Assembly (NCBI GenBank): GCA_026874595.1
Contig: CM049309.1
Span: 12,206,576 to 12,270,575 of the forward strand
Reading direction: 5' to 3'
DNA from: Sipunculus nudus
Lineage: Eukaryota > Annelida > Sipuncula > Golfingiida > Sipunculidae
Length of the DNA: 64,000 bases
This document shows positions 27,331-40,132 of the stretch, one piece after another. A program made the translations under genes and the position numbers. A model generated the notes under the pieces. The model worked only from the letters and a program-made list of their open reading frames with translations, made no database searches and was not told where the DNA came from. Within the stretch, counting starts at the first letter, position 1. Each line of letters starts with the position of its first letter.

Positions 27331-28509
27331 CAGACAGACAGGCAGACATACGCGACCACAATCGGATGTTCTTCGAGGTACCCGTCACTTTGACCGTTGG
27401 TTGCACAGACTCCCCCCCCCCCCCCTAATTTGCATACACACGATGCAATCGTCAACTTTCAACACAGTCTCTTTTCTGACTTGCTGGTGTGGCCGGAGGA
27501 CAGTTATCCCCCACTGTCTGCATATTTCCTTTCTTGCAGTGCTACACGAGTTTGCCACGGGCGCAGCCGTGTTTGTTTACACGCTAAGCCAATCAATTTT
27601 CTTCTACCAGTTCTGCAGATTTGTTTAAACGCAGAGCCAATCAGATTTTACTTTATCCAGCGCAAACTAACTGGGTATTGCCAAACCCTGCTATTTCTAA
27701 CAGCGTGTGAGTGGAATGTCACCATACAGGAGGTCACGCGCTGTGTTCAGAGCGTATCCAATACGATACGCTATTTTTACCCCCAAAAAATATTGAACGC
27801 ATAAACTTCCAGTACTCGTTATGGCTGCTTTTGTCGTATAATTCTCAGAGAAAAACGCAAGATAAAACACAGAACAGGCATCAGTGACCAAAAACAGAGA
27901 AAAGACAAATGAGATTGATATACTGTTAGAAGATATATGCCAAAAAGCCTGTTCTTTTTTATTTTAAATTTTGGTATACATAATTAAAGACCCTCTCTAG
28001 AAATACTTCATGTAGTTATAAGCCTATAAGACATCCTCGATGATAAGAATATACAGCTGAATCACCAAAATTAAACATTTCTGCAAGAGTGAAACTGAAA
28101 GTACTTACTTATAAAAACTACAGGATTGGTAACAAATAATATATACTGCTTACACGTGTAGATGACGCACAAAACAGAGCAAAAGTAAAATGAGACTCGA
28201 CTGATACTGTTATAGATACATATAAATGCAAAAAAAAATTTGTTTACTTTCTGTTTGTTTTATCGTTTAATCTAGATGCTCTCTGGAAATAATTCATGCA
28301 GTTCAAAACCTAACATGGAAAACTTATGTGTTTAACTTGGTTTTTTTGTTAATTCTTTAGCCATTATTTGTTACAAAGATTACAGAAAAACGTGATTTTA
28401 TTGACCCGAACCACAATAACGCAGAGCTTATCCGGCTTCCGAGAATAAAATTCTGCAATTTCCACGAGTGCATGTAATGAACTTTACATGATAGAAGGTT
28501 GGTGTCTGA
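27331..28509. other. CpG-rich, promoter-like patch and flanking non-coding sequence
   Basis: Between about 27460 and 27800 the sequence is GC- and CpG-richer and has two AGCCAATCA (CCAAT-box-like) sites near 27587 and 27631. Overlapping plus-strand frames of 125 and 135 codons run through here, but one covers a GGAC/CAGA run and a C homopolymer and neither shows a domain. I cannot connect it to a gene. Confidence 0.3.
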
Positions 28510-28654
28510 GGTGGCGCCATCTGCAGGCCAAAATATTGTGTAGAAGGCAGAACGTAGCCGTATTAGATTGAACAAACTGAATCAAGAATCACTCGAGAAT
28601 AAAAGAGACGACGCATTTTTTTTGGTGATCTTGAAAATTTTGCATAATTTTTAT

Positions 28655-29309
28655 GATCATTTCAATTTTCTGCGTCGGAGTTTCTAAGGGCACATTTAAC
28701 CCTATCACTCAAAACAAACAGAATAAAAATTGGTAAAGAAATAAAGGAAGATAAACATTGCTTTTTAGATTTTTTAATTTCTACAAATTTGCAAAATTAG
28801 TGAAATTCAGTATTCTGTGTATTAGTTTAAAAGGACACTCATTGACCTATCTAATAAAGCAAATAGAATGAAAATCATTTAAGAAATAAACAAGGAAGAA
28901 GTAGCAATTTTTTTGTTCACATAAATTTTCATGATTAATTAAGTTCAAAATTTTGTGTTGGAATTTCAAAGAGCACATTTAGAGCCTGTCAGATACATGA
29001 ACAGAATCAAAATTGGTCAAGAAATAAAGGTAGGTGAACATATTTTTTTACATATCATTTAGTTTGCATAAATTTGCATAATTAATGAAATTTCAAAATT
29101 CTGTGCAGAAGTTTAAAATGGCATTCCTAACCATATCTGGCGAAACAAGCAAAATCAAAATCAGTCAATATATGAAGGAGAAGAGGCATCTTTTTGTGAT
29201 TTTGAAAAGAAAGGTGCATACATTTGCATAATTAATGAATTTCAAATTTTGGTGTAAATTTTAAAGGGCACATTTTAGCCTTATCCAATAAAATAAACTG
29301 AATCAAAAT

Positions 29310-29376
<67 letters not shown>
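28655..29376 (+). repeat. Diverged tandem array (about 145-bp unit, roughly five copies) ending in a TA microsatellite
   Basis: A block of the form ATTCTGTG..GTTT..AAGGGCACATTTA..CCTAT recurs near 28665, 28803, 28940, 29088 and 29238. A second block, GAATCAAAATTGGT-AAGAAATAAAGGA, follows in most units. The array runs straight into (TA)n at 29309-29376. Tandem units followed by a microsatellite is the layout of pearl-type elements described in bivalves (family knowledge). GCGCCATCTGCA lies just to the left at 28514-28525. Outer ends are not defined. Confidence 0.6.
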
Positions 29377-29379
<3 letters not shown>

Positions 29380-29515
29380 TTTTATATATAGTCATAATTT
29401 GTTGCAAAAACTATTGGCAGAGTGCTCAATGGGTGACCAGAGCATTTCTATGTTGTACAGAAACAAACTAGTTTTTATGCAGGCATTTCATATTTCATGA
29501 CTAATTAGTTTTATA

Positions 29516-29536
29516 CCACATGCTCAGAGCATGTGG
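29516..29536. repeat. 21-nt perfect inverted repeat
   Basis: CCACATGCTC and GAGCATGTGG are exact reverse complements separated by one A. It sits in unannotated AT-rich sequence; function unknown. Confidence 0.8.
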
Positions 29537-29772
29537 CACTCTACAGATGTTGTAGCCTAATATATAAATTATACTATTTTGATGAACTGGCTTGGGATGC
29601 AGAACCAGGCTGATTTTAACTGATCCAGGCTGATCTCACAACTATCTCAATTTTCACAGCCCAGCTGACTCTAATTCAGTACAAGCAGCAGTGTCATGAC
29701 CCATGGGTCACCTGTATTACTTCATACCCACCCTAGATTAGTAGCTCATGAAATCAAGCAGTCCTGGGGTCA

Positions 29773-30030
29773 GATGGTTGGCCCAGTGGTTAAGCATGTA
29801 CTCACACGGAGAGCATCTACTGTTCAAATCCCAGATGAGAAGTAATGTTTTTAAAGTCCAAACATTTCACTTTTCTCTCAAGTCTGTGTGTTCAGCATTA
29901 TTGGAATAGCTTTGCTGTGGACTAAGTCCCCCTGGTTAGACATGTTAATGTAGGTAGTAATGTATAAATTCCTCACTATTCTCTTCCTGCTTCCTGCTAT
30001 TAGCATGACCAATCTCTAATGACTAATGTT
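29773..30030 (+). mobile_element. tRNA-derived SINE
   Basis: The 5' part resembles a tRNA gene. TGGCCCAGTGG at 29779-29789 matches the pol III A box (TRGYNNARNNG), and TGTTCAAATCC at 29821-29831 is one base from the B box (GGTTCRANNCC), 42 bp downstream. It is too diverged to fold as a functional tRNA and continues into a roughly 190-bp unrelated body. The 3' end is not defined by a tail I can see. Confidence 0.6.
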
Positions 30031-30387
30031 TAGTGGATAAGTGAGCAAACAGATCATCAGGAAGAAAAGTTGACCCTCCATTATATTTGAGTTTTTTTAC
30101 ATCTCAAGTTTCTGATAAAAGATGATAAACTGTGAAAATACTATAAACTGTAATTAATACATCATTTTTTTCACAGGCTGACTCATTTAAAAATCAAAAT
30201 TAGTCTGTTTTCATTGGTTTGCATGCTGTACTCAGAGGTCAACAGAGTCAACATCAATCAACTGAAAGTACAAATCATGTACTTGTGTGATGTTGTGATT
30301 GTATGTTTAGCACTCAACTTCCTTGTCTCCCATACTTAACAGGAGTAAGGGGAAATCATTTCAGAATCCCATATAGCCATTTATATC

Positions 30388-30420
30388 AAGGCTCGACATT
30401 AATAGTTGACAGCTTGTCTG
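30388..30420 (+). mobile_element. Isolated hAT-like left end
   Basis: CAAGGCTCGACATTAATAGT resembles the hAT-type end of the element at 49969 (CAGGGTTCGATCTTAA). No matching right end was found nearby, so this is probably a relic. Confidence 0.3.
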
Positions 30421-32433
30421 CAGCAAGTTAAAGTTCAAGAAAATGTTGGACGGACAAACACAAGTGGGCTCCTTGCTTGACTGGGCAAGTGGGTCCAACA
30501 TAAACCTTTACATGAAGGACTGAATCTTAAGTTGGTCATTTGGGAAATGAACTCATATTGTAATACCCCTATCTTAATTTAACTGTTTGTTAATCAGCGC
30601 ACATGCAAAACAGAAATATTATAAACAAAGAAACAGTTTAACATGTTTATTGTTGCACAACAATAATGTGGAACACTCATTTTTTGTTTGTGGTTGCAAT
30701 TACTGAACTTGCAACTTAATTTTTTTTTTTTTTGGGGGGGGGGGGGGGTATTATGTAGCCCAGTGGGTTCGTAACAATCAGTGACTGATACACAATGAAA
30801 AATACAGGTCCAGACACTGAGCTTGTGGGTACCTTAAAATTTAATCCTGTTTTAGTTATATTATTGTCATGACTACAAGTAAGAACAAGTGATACCATCC
30901 TTATTACTTTAACTAATTTAAAATAAACATTTATATATAGCCAATTTGCTGTGTTCTCTACTCGAACATTTTCTATGATAAATTATAGAAATTTGCATAT
31001 TTGTGGCTTATATGCAACCATCTGCAAAGTTACTGTGATGTTTATGATTTAAGTAACCACATAACCAGGTGATATGTTTAAATGAAGTCTGTCAAGGTCA
31101 GAAATGAATATTGAGCAATGGATATCAGGGGGGGGGGAGGATATCAGAGGGGGGGGGGGGTCATTCTGGGGGGGGGGGGGGATTCTTCCCCAAGATGAAC
31201 CAGGGGAAACTGGATGAATGCTGCATTCCCCTCTAAATCTGCCCCTATTTATTTAGGTGATAAACCTTATTATATAAACCTAATTTATAATCAGATTCAG
31301 TTAATGCTGTCAACTCTAAACCATGGTAGGTGGGTTTGGGGGAGGGGGGGGGGGGGGCTATAAAGCAACCTCCTCAGATCTTTCTATGAAACAGTCCTCA
31401 TTTTTTTTCAATACTTTGTTGAACCATTATTATAAAGGGAGTTCCACCTTTTACATTTCTGATTCACAGTAACTGAAACTTTAACCAATTTAGTATAACA
31501 TACTTATTTTGGCTGTACAACTTATTTAAATTTAATTTTATATATAAGAATAGTTTTTAATCAAATATGCATAAGCAGAAAAAAAACTTTCATCAATTCA
31601 TTGATAAGGGACTATTTTAATAAAACATTGATTATGTTAAAAGGTGTGATATATCATATGCAAACAGAATCATTTAAGAATTTTATATCCTATAAATTTT
31701 AAGCTCCACCCAAAATATCATATTTTTTAAATAAGCATAAAAATAAATTTGGCACACTTTGTATGGAGTGGAATATTTTATAAAACACAAAGGCACACAC
31801 AAATATATATTTAAATGTATTGTGCATGTTATACACATATGTCAAATAAACTAAAATGCAATTTTAAATTATAATTACAAATTAAAATTTAATATTAAAT
31901 ATCTATATAATTTAAGATACTGTAAGATTTTATGTACAATATCATATTGAAATACTTATTTGACATACTTTATAATACATAGTGCTATAAACTGCAACTA
32001 TCATTAAAATATTAAACATATTGCATAAACCAGAAATAACTAAAAATTATGCTAATTACAAATGTATTAACATAAGTAATATAAACATTATTATATTAAA
32101 GTGAACCTTATAATAATTCTTTAACCATATCAATAGTAATACGTGAAATCTCACACGGCTCGACCAGCCGTAAACAAGTGATGCTGAACCTAGAAACTGA
32201 TGACCGCCTCCCGCAGTCACTTAACGGTCCAACAGTTAAAAGTGTCCACGGATAAGAAACGGCAGATATAAATAAATAAATGTCATATACTGACTGTCAT
32301 CACAGCATGAACAATCTACTGACCACCTTAGTTCTACGAAGCCTATGTAGGGCAAGATGGTGGGCCTGCCGTTTGCCCCTATTTCGCCAGGCTTTCATGG
32401 ATTGAGCTACCGGGACCCACAGCCAGCACTCAC
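30421..32433. other. AT-rich non-coding sequence with clustered G runs
   Basis: No gene seen. G homopolymers lie at 30736-30748 and 31128-31181 (three long runs within 55 bp) and near 31339-31357. The interval 31500-32100 is strikingly AT-rich and featureless. Confidence 0.5.
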
Positions 32434-32760
32434 CTGGTAATCAGCACTTCTGGGCTGCTATCCTCTGTAGTCGCATCCGTTACGTGATTTAAATACGCCC
32501 AACTCAAGCTAAATGAGACCGAATAGGCATTTTCAATATAAATTCAGAATGGCCAGGCGGGCACGCGCCGTTATGTCAACCCGACCGCTGTAATACCATG
32601 AAAATAGGCAAATTGGTCAGTATGTCAGCGTAAACATAACAACACGCGGAGCACGAGGAACGTTTGTTCATGTGTCAGCCATGCAACCCGGTCAGTATGT
32701 CACTACTAAACAGGTGCTGGGGCCTAGTGACGAATCTTGGTACCACAATCTATTGAGCGC
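32434..32760 (-). promoter_or_regulatory. CpG-rich region with a strong minus-strand splice donor, possible non-coding first exon
   Basis: A consensus donor (ACCAG|GTGAGT) on the minus strand ends at 32434 and follows a CpG-rich, non-repetitive stretch. The frame before it is open for about 30 codons but has no ATG, so a 5' UTR exon is the simplest reading. GGTCAGTATGTCA occurs twice (near 32616 and 32691). No downstream coding exon to the left can be tied to it. Confidence 0.3.
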
Positions 32761-34450
32761 TGGGTACCCTTGCCCTAATGAAATTCATTAAATATTATTA
32801 AATGTAAATTATATATATTAAATTTCATATACATTTATAAAAGTATTGTTGTTATTTCTGAACCTGAAAATAGTTAAAAAGTTGACTTTTCATTTAAATG
32901 GATTAAAAAGAAGCTAATGGAAATTTAATAGAGCCTAGGTTCTATTAGGTAATCAATACTTAAAATTTGGAGTATTCCACTATTTATGCTTCAACAATTT
33001 TATAAGGTGTTGCAAGTGATGCATCTCGCATTCTATCGAAATATATTATTACATAATATCAGAACTTTCATCTGCGTTATAAATCCCAATATATTTATCA
33101 TTACTACAGATAGGGAAAGCTGTCGTCAGGCTGTATATAATAACTAATTCCGTAATTTACTAGTATACACACAGGTCCCCATTTAAAAATTCTAAGAACC
33201 CTGAAACAGGGATTTACCCATACCCCCTCCGAGAATCGAACGAATAGACGAACCCCCCCCCCCCCCCCCCCCCCCTTCCCAAAATCTTCAAACCACGCGG
33301 TTGTTAAAATTTTTGAAACAAGGACGGCCTTTTAAGTACGTGTATTGTTTACACTGAAAATATCACTGGGTTTTCAAATTCTTACAAAATGAAAACCTGT
33401 AAGAAACCTGCGAAATAATTAATTTAGAAAAAATTACGAATAATTCTAAATCAACAGTAAGGATGGTTGAGAATGCTTCATGCTTTTCTTCATAGGTATA
33501 GCACTATTTTATCAGATTCACTACTGGTATACTTTACAATAATCTGGTTAAATTCTTTCTAATTGAAATAAAAATAAACTAGGCAAAAATGAGACAAAAT
33601 ATGCCAACCAAAAATCGAAAGGAAAATAGATTAATCTGCTCTATAACAGTTAACAAAAGGCCATATGAATTAAGTAAAAAGAAGACGTACATATTTTTGG
33701 GACAGATTGTAATATCGAGGTCTTCACATGATGAATGGTGAGATATAAGTATTTATTTATTTCTGACAGGACGAAACGTTATATGCCAGGTTAAAATTTG
33801 AACATCCATAATATGTACAATGGAACCTCTTCTTACGGACACCTGTGTACTAAAGGCGCATCTATTTACAACCACCTACGGGCAGTCCCTTGAAAATTTA
33901 CTATTTATCATCATATATTTATTTTCTTCATTTGCGGGCAGCTCTCTAATCTGAATTTTGGATAGTTATCGGGGAACGGAGCAATCAAAACACCTCTGTA
34001 TTCAGGGAGAGCGACAAAAGAACATCATTCTTTGATCTTTAGCGGCCAGCCGATCAATCGTATAAAGCGAAGGGCATTCAGTGTGCGTCGCCATTGAACG
34101 TCCGTAGCGACTTCCAGGACAAGCCTCGACGATTGCTAGGCTGTGCAGATTTGGGTACTATAGTGTGGAAATTACGGTCGTATTGGCACTCTCGGTGTAT
34201 ATCTTTTAAAAGACCCTTTCGACAGTATATGAAAAATGTATATCAGAACAGACAAGTTAAAGTCGTTCACTATATATCACGTCATGAAGTAAGTAGGGAT
34301 TACTTTATGGTAAGTAAAGGCTGGGGGCACGGTACTCAAGAGGTGGTGCATAATTATGTGCGTGGGTGGGGGTCGTGGTGTTGATGGTTAAAAAAAAAAC
34401 ACCTCGTAAAAAACCTTCCCTCTCGAGCAGGGTTGTGTAATTCTCTGTTA
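32761..34450. other. Non-coding sequence with a C homopolymer and a mariner/pogo-like relic
   Basis: A 23-base C run lies at 33253-33275. Near 33819 the sequence CAATGGAACCTCTTCTTACG resembles the end of pogo/Tigger-type transposons, as does the complete element at 62685, but I find no right end. Nothing else is supported. Confidence 0.35.
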
Positions 34451-34465
34451 TAGAAAATAAGGGGA

Positions 34466-34470
34466 TAACC

Positions 34471-34550
<80 letters not shown>

Positions 34551-34560
34551 GGGGGGGGTA
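34466..34560. repeat. TA microsatellite followed by a G run
   Basis: About 80 bp of nearly pure TA with a few interruptions, then about ten G. It generates spurious Tyr/Ile-repeat ORFs on the minus strand. Confidence 0.95.
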
Positions 34561-36735
34561 AACAATGCTGGCAGTATGGCCTGACAATCTGGAACCAATG
34601 GATGAATCAAGATGTATCTTTATACCACAGCAATCGGAATATGTGACAGAGGGGGTCAAATGCAGGACACGCAACTGATTACGTGCTTGGGCGAACCAAT
34701 ATATTTTTTAAGGTGTAGTACTTGTTATATTAAGGAGCGTATATATTAAAAGTATATCATAGGACTCGTTACTGAAGAGTGTGATTTTGAAGGGGGAAAA
34801 GCAAACACGCACACATATACAAACGTTAGAAAATCTTTATTACAAAAACACTAACAAGTGCAAAAATACAAGTCTGAAGAGCCAACCTAACACTGGGAGA
34901 GCTTACCAGCTTAGAGTACTGATTTTAAGGTTCTACGTTATGGCCAGCAGGGTGTTTAATCATCAACTTTGTACTAGTAACCTATACATTTATTCTATTT
35001 TTTTTCAAACACGCATATTGATTTTACCATTTCATAATTATATAACGAACACATAAGTTGAAAATCATGCATGTGTGAGTTTAACAGTTCAATTTTATTC
35101 ATAAATTGAATTTCATCAAAACTGCCACAGGGTGTGTTGATATTCATATTTACAGTCTTAACATGCTGTATTTCAAAATAGTCAAAAGAATTGTAACGCT
35201 TAAAATGGCTTCCATCAGTCCACTAGTACAGCACCATTCAGGTTGTGCAGTTATAACTAATGTTCAGTTTAGCTTAGGTGTGACCAATTCATGAGCATTA
35301 AATAAACAGAGAAGCAGACAGAAACCAAGAGAATATAATAACAGGCGTCACATGTATACATTTGTTATAATATTACCATATACTTTTTTGACTAGCAATG
35401 ATAAAAATCCCAAATTGAAAAACTGACCTCCGGGCAAAAAGTATAAAATTTAGTATACAATTTACTATTTTTATTTCAATAATAATGATAAAAATACCAA
35501 TGTAATATTTGGGGACATATTGACAGAAGTTATTCAATAACATTTAACATAACAGCAACCAATTAACACTGGCCATGTGGACAAGCAAAGCAGCCTCAAT
35601 CTTTTTATCAATGCCAACATATGAGCAATATTCTGCTTTCATGCAGTGGAAAAAGAAATGAGGAAGTTTTGTTTCTCATGATCAGTTGCAATAACGGCTG
35701 GGCCGCCCAAAGGTCAAAGAGCTCAAGACCTCATGATGCTTAAATGAAGCCCTGGGTAAATTTCATGAGATCCAGTTTGTATGCATGATTGATGAAGTAA
35801 GGTAAATATCAAACATATACTACATGTATATGGAAAGATGGCAGGCTCAATCAAAGAATATCCTCATGTTTTCAAAATTTTCACACCTTCCAACATGATC
35901 TGGAGTCCTGTTATATATGAAATGTAGATAAAAGTGTTATTCTGACACTGGTAATAGAGGGTTGTCTTATTATATGTGAACTAGAGGCTTTAGACAGAGT
36001 ACTTTTATCAGGAACCTAATCACACATTCTGATATTCTACACAGTATCACATTTCACTAACATGGTTCATAGGTGAGCTGCTGAACCAAATCTGGACAAA
36101 AACAAAATTGCCTATTTCACAATGGTACTGAACTGTGGAACTGAAAATATTATGTTGATTCAGAGAACACCCAAAATTATTGCACAGATTGTTCCTTGAG
36201 TGTTACCCTTACCTTGTATTCAATTTGATCAAAATCTGTTCATAACATTAACTTCTTATATTAAGTTGCTAAAGACAAAGTAAGTAGTGAACTAAGGGGT
36301 ACATATGCTACCTTACCCTCTGGTAAATTCCTACCGCCTGTAGTAGTTCCCATTAGCACAAAACAGGGACTTCTAAGTGTGATATCTCAATATTTTCCTA
36401 CTAGCACTGACTCTATGTCAAATATTTCCTGTGCAAGCAGTGGCTAAATGAAATGAATTTCGATGGAATGTAATGAGACAACTGCATAGTACCCTGCTAA
36501 GTGTACATTTTGCTGTAATATCTGACCTTTTACAGTAACCCATCCAATATTCTTTGAATTCATAAACAAATTTGTCATAAACAATCACATTTTGTACAGG
36601 CAAATTCATCTTAATTCAATATGGTGAATTAAGCTTTGTTTCAATGGATCTAAATATGATGCCTATTGACCATGACACTCAGCTGACTCATGCATAATGA
36701 CACAAGAGGGGAATTTAGATGAGCTGCTGGTAGGT
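34561..36735. other. Sequence downstream of the zinc-finger gene, likely including its 3' UTR
   Basis: No separate gene is supported. The part next to 36735 is expected to be the 3' UTR of the zinc-finger gene. Minus-strand AATAAA (plus-strand TTTATT) occurs near 35470 and 35095, giving possible poly(A) sites, but the true end cannot be fixed from sequence. Confidence 0.4.
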
Positions 36736-38780
36736 CTAATCAGCCAAATTAATCATGCCAACAATCCCAAAAGCTTGCATCATTTCCGGTGTGGCCATGA
36801 TGTACTGAGTCTCATCAGCCCTTTCAGTAAGATTCTTGGCCCACATTAATACCTCAGAATTCCCTGACCTATGGCTTCTCTTTTTACAAGATGCACTATG
36901 TTTCTCTAACTTTCTCTGTTTATTAAAGACTTTACCACATATGTTACACTGAAACTCCTGCTGTGTTCCATGCTTGCGGCTGATGTGTGATTTCAAGTTA
37001 CACTTCAGAGCAAAACACTGCCCACAGTGCTGACAGGTAAATGTGTTATTTGGTTCAGTGGAGTGCATCAGTTTTTTGTGCCTTTCCAAATTCCCGAGTA
37101 CTTTAAAACCTTGTCCACAAATTAAGCACCGATGCTTGCGCTGCACATGAGTTCTTCTCTTATGTATATTCATATATGCCTGGCTTTTAAATACCTTGTT
37201 ACATACATCACATGGCACAGTATTCCCATTTTCATGAATGTTCCTGATGTGGCCATTCAAGTATGTTTGCTGTTTGAATTTAGCCGGGCACAGATGACAC
37301 AAAAATTCAGGCGTGTCAGGGGTATGGTGCCGCTGAACGTGTCTTCGTAAATGTTGCTGGCTTTTAACTGTAATACCACAGTGGATGCATGTGGCTGCCT
37401 CGTTTTCCTGGTGGATGATTTTTTCATGCCAGTGGAGCTGTGACAGGCTCCTGTATGTCTTTTTACATTTGACACAAACCACCTTTTGCTTATCTTTTAT
37501 GAACTCCAACCTTTCTTTGAAACATTTCTCAAATTTGTGTAATTTCATGGTATGTGTGTAGAGTGCATCATAATTTTTCACAAACTTATTACAAAAATAG
37601 CATTTTACCATCTTTGGTGCACCTGACTGTTTTTTCCTTGAGTTTAATTTCCTGGGAAGGTTTTCTTTAAACACATCTTGTGTAGAAACAGGAGCTGCAG
37701 GATCATTGGCAGTACCTGAATCTATATCTTTGTTATCTGCACCTTCTGACACTGATACATCAACAGGTAACTGCAAAGAACATGCTTCTTTTTCAGGCAT
37801 TATTTCATCATTGCAAGCTAAGGTGCTAGTTTCAACTGGAGATTCATCCTCAGTTATAACAGGCACTGTATTAGGTCCAGAGACCATTTTTGTTTCTGAG
37901 ACTGAGTCGTGCTGGTTTTCTTCTGAATCACTGAGATGCGACTCCCCTGCACAATCGACATGAAGTCTTTCAACATGAAAATCTGAGTATCTAGTGTTCT
38001 GTGTTCTCTTTCGGCTGGACCTTCTTAAACCCACAACATCTGAACATTTCAGATCTTTTCTTGTGCATTCATTGTGAAAGGAATTACTTGCTTTGGAATC
38101 AGGTTCTTCATCCAATTCACTTTTAGATGAATCTGAAGAAAGACCTCTTTGGGGAAGACCACTGGTGGATGACATGACATTACTGCTGCTTGTATCAGTG
38201 TCAGTTTTTTCCAGATCATCCACCACTTCAGTTTGATTCTTTGCTGAATCAATATTATCATCACAAATATCAGAAGTGGTCTCCGTACTTTCTGTCACTG
38301 GAACATTATGAAAATCCTGATATATCGTTAATGGTATGACGGAAACCTGAGAGTCCCTGGATTTCTTAAACTGCTCAGATTCAGCAAGAATTTGACGCAA
38401 AGGCTGCGATGTTCCAACATGACTGGATTTGCAACAAATAGGATCCCTATCATTTGAGATAATTTTCGAAACACTAGAGACTTCCTTTCTCACTTCCGAC
38501 TCTTTCAGGTTGACATCAACACCAGTGTTTTGATAAGTGACATGGTGGTCACTTATATTTGTATTGCTCACAACAGGGCTTATGTCACATGTCTTGTTTT
38601 GATGAAAGATGACAGACTTTGCTGATTGATTCCGGTCCACACTGGCAGGGACATCAGTGGCGTCTAGAGTACTGTAAGTACCAACTAGTTCTCCAGCCAG
38701 GTCATCTTCAGGCCCTGTCAGACCTTGGATGCAGATGTGGTCTGGTACATCATCAGTAGATGTGGTATTTAATTCTGTAA
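36736..38780 (-). CDS. C2H2 zinc-finger protein, terminal coding exon (8 fingers)
   Basis: A single 2045-nt exon with a TAA stop at its 3' end. The continuous frame extends to an ATG at 38796, but a good acceptor (CCTTTTTTTCAG) at 38781 shows that the first residues of that frame are intronic. The exon starts with two bases that complete a codon. Numbering from that ATG, residues 7-395 are rich in Ser, Thr, Asp and Glu and look disordered, with a basic motif RRSSRKR at 258-264. Eight fingers follow: 399-420, 441-462, 470-491, 500-521, 529-550, 557-578, 588-609 and 617-637. The last is C2HC rather than C2H2. Linkers are irregular rather than TGEKP. A 49-residue tail ends the protein. It is likely a nuclear DNA-binding factor; I cannot name an ortholog. 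Confidence 0.93.
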
Positions 38781-40116
38781 CTGAAAAAAAGGACATTTTA
38801 TTTTTTTTTACATAGAAGTTTTTCTAGTACTTATACAAGAAAATATGCTTATTTAAGTTAAATGAAAATTTAGCATGCATTGCTCACTTACCAACTAACT
38901 ACCCCTTCTTAACTTCCAAAATCTTCCAAAGTGACCACAAGATACCGCACTATTATCTTTTCAACATGAAATGATAATATTGGCCATATCTTTAAATATT
39001 AACATGACTCTATTATCAAATTGGATTTTAAAATCTAGGAGCATTTTTAAACTGAAGTGTGGCTTACCAAAGATGGAATACTGACATATCTTTTTCAGAG
39101 GATAATTCTGAATCCTTTAAAGTTTATAATAATAATAATAATAAGTTATTTTTATTACATTGTTTATTCTATCACAACTACATCAAATTTAAACTGGAAT
39201 TGGGAGCTTAGTTACTTCATTACATCCTATTCATATTTTGTCTTCTAAAACAATGCATAACAAAATAAACTAAACCTGTGAATAACAGACTAAATTTATA
39301 AAGCCTGTTTGTCAAAATTGCCCTATTAACATATAAATTTATATAATGATACATATCATAGTTCAGAAAAACACATGTATATACAATGATTTCTAACTTC
39401 TACATTGTACCAGTAATTTCAGCTTTGAAATGCAAAATAAAACCAATTCAGGAGCTGGTTAAGAATAGAATTTGGTTTCAAAATTCACTTAGTAAAGGGA
39501 ATCGAAACACATACTAAAATGTCCTTTGTATATGACACATCCCAAATGTGAAGAGACCCGCACAAAATTATAGGCAATATTGTGATTTACCTGCACAATT
39601 GTGCTCGCTACAGCCAATCACAAGGTGACAAAATATTCTGTGCTGATCTACTCATAATGGATGCAGGGCTGTTGCAAACAAATATTCCACCCTTGTACGT
39701 TTTTGTATTTACAACAAGTTACTGGCATTATAAATTCACTGATTTAGTGCTCACAAATGAGTAGGGGAATATTTATTATATTGATTCAACTCAACTGAAA
39801 ACTGTTTTAGCCAAATTTATACAAATTGTGTGCACATTAGGTCTGCCAACACACCAGTGGTTTGGGGATCTGTGATGAAATACCCATTTAACCTCAACTT
39901 TAAGGCCAAAAATTGCAATCAATTGGTGAATTATCATAAAGTGAATATTTTAAAGCAATATAATGGCAAAACTTTGTAAAAAAAAAAAGATTTTAAACAT
40001 GAATGTTTCAGAAGATGTGTACATTTGCTAAGCTTATGTTGACTGGAGCCATCAGCCGTCATCAAGGTTGCCATGTTTACCATGTGAACAGACTGCAACA
40101 TGATACACTCTAGTTA
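38781..40116 (-). other. Intron of the zinc-finger gene, proximal part
   Basis: AT-rich sequence without supportable exons, starting at the acceptor for the terminal zinc-finger exon. A short AAT microsatellite lies at 39128-39144. A CCAAT-like AGCCAATCA lies near 39613. Confidence 0.5.
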
Positions 40117-40132
40117 AGGCATAAAAAAACAA
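40117..40132. mobile_element. PIF/Harbinger-type MITE copy 3, left fragment
   Basis: AGGCATAAAAAAACAA matches the first 16 or so bases of the MITE terminal repeat (GGCCAAAAAAAATCAA in the other terminus of the same copy). The rest of the copy resumes at 46141, so a 6 kb insertion separates them. Confidence 0.6.

Noticed and set aside
27251-27804. Plus-strand ORFs of 125 and 135 codons
   Set aside because: The first begins in a GGAC/CAGA run, both cross a C homopolymer, and the rest looks like promoter sequence rather than protein.
29773-29845. Functional tRNA gene
   Set aside because: A and B boxes are present but the arms do not pair well enough for a cloverleaf, and unrelated sequence follows as in SINEs.
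34305-34674. Two overlapping minus-strand ORFs of about 100 codons with Tyr-Ile repeats
   Set aside because: They are translations of the TA microsatellite.
38794-38796. ATG as the start of the zinc-finger protein
   Set aside because: A pyrimidine-rich acceptor lies directly after it, so these codons are most likely intronic.
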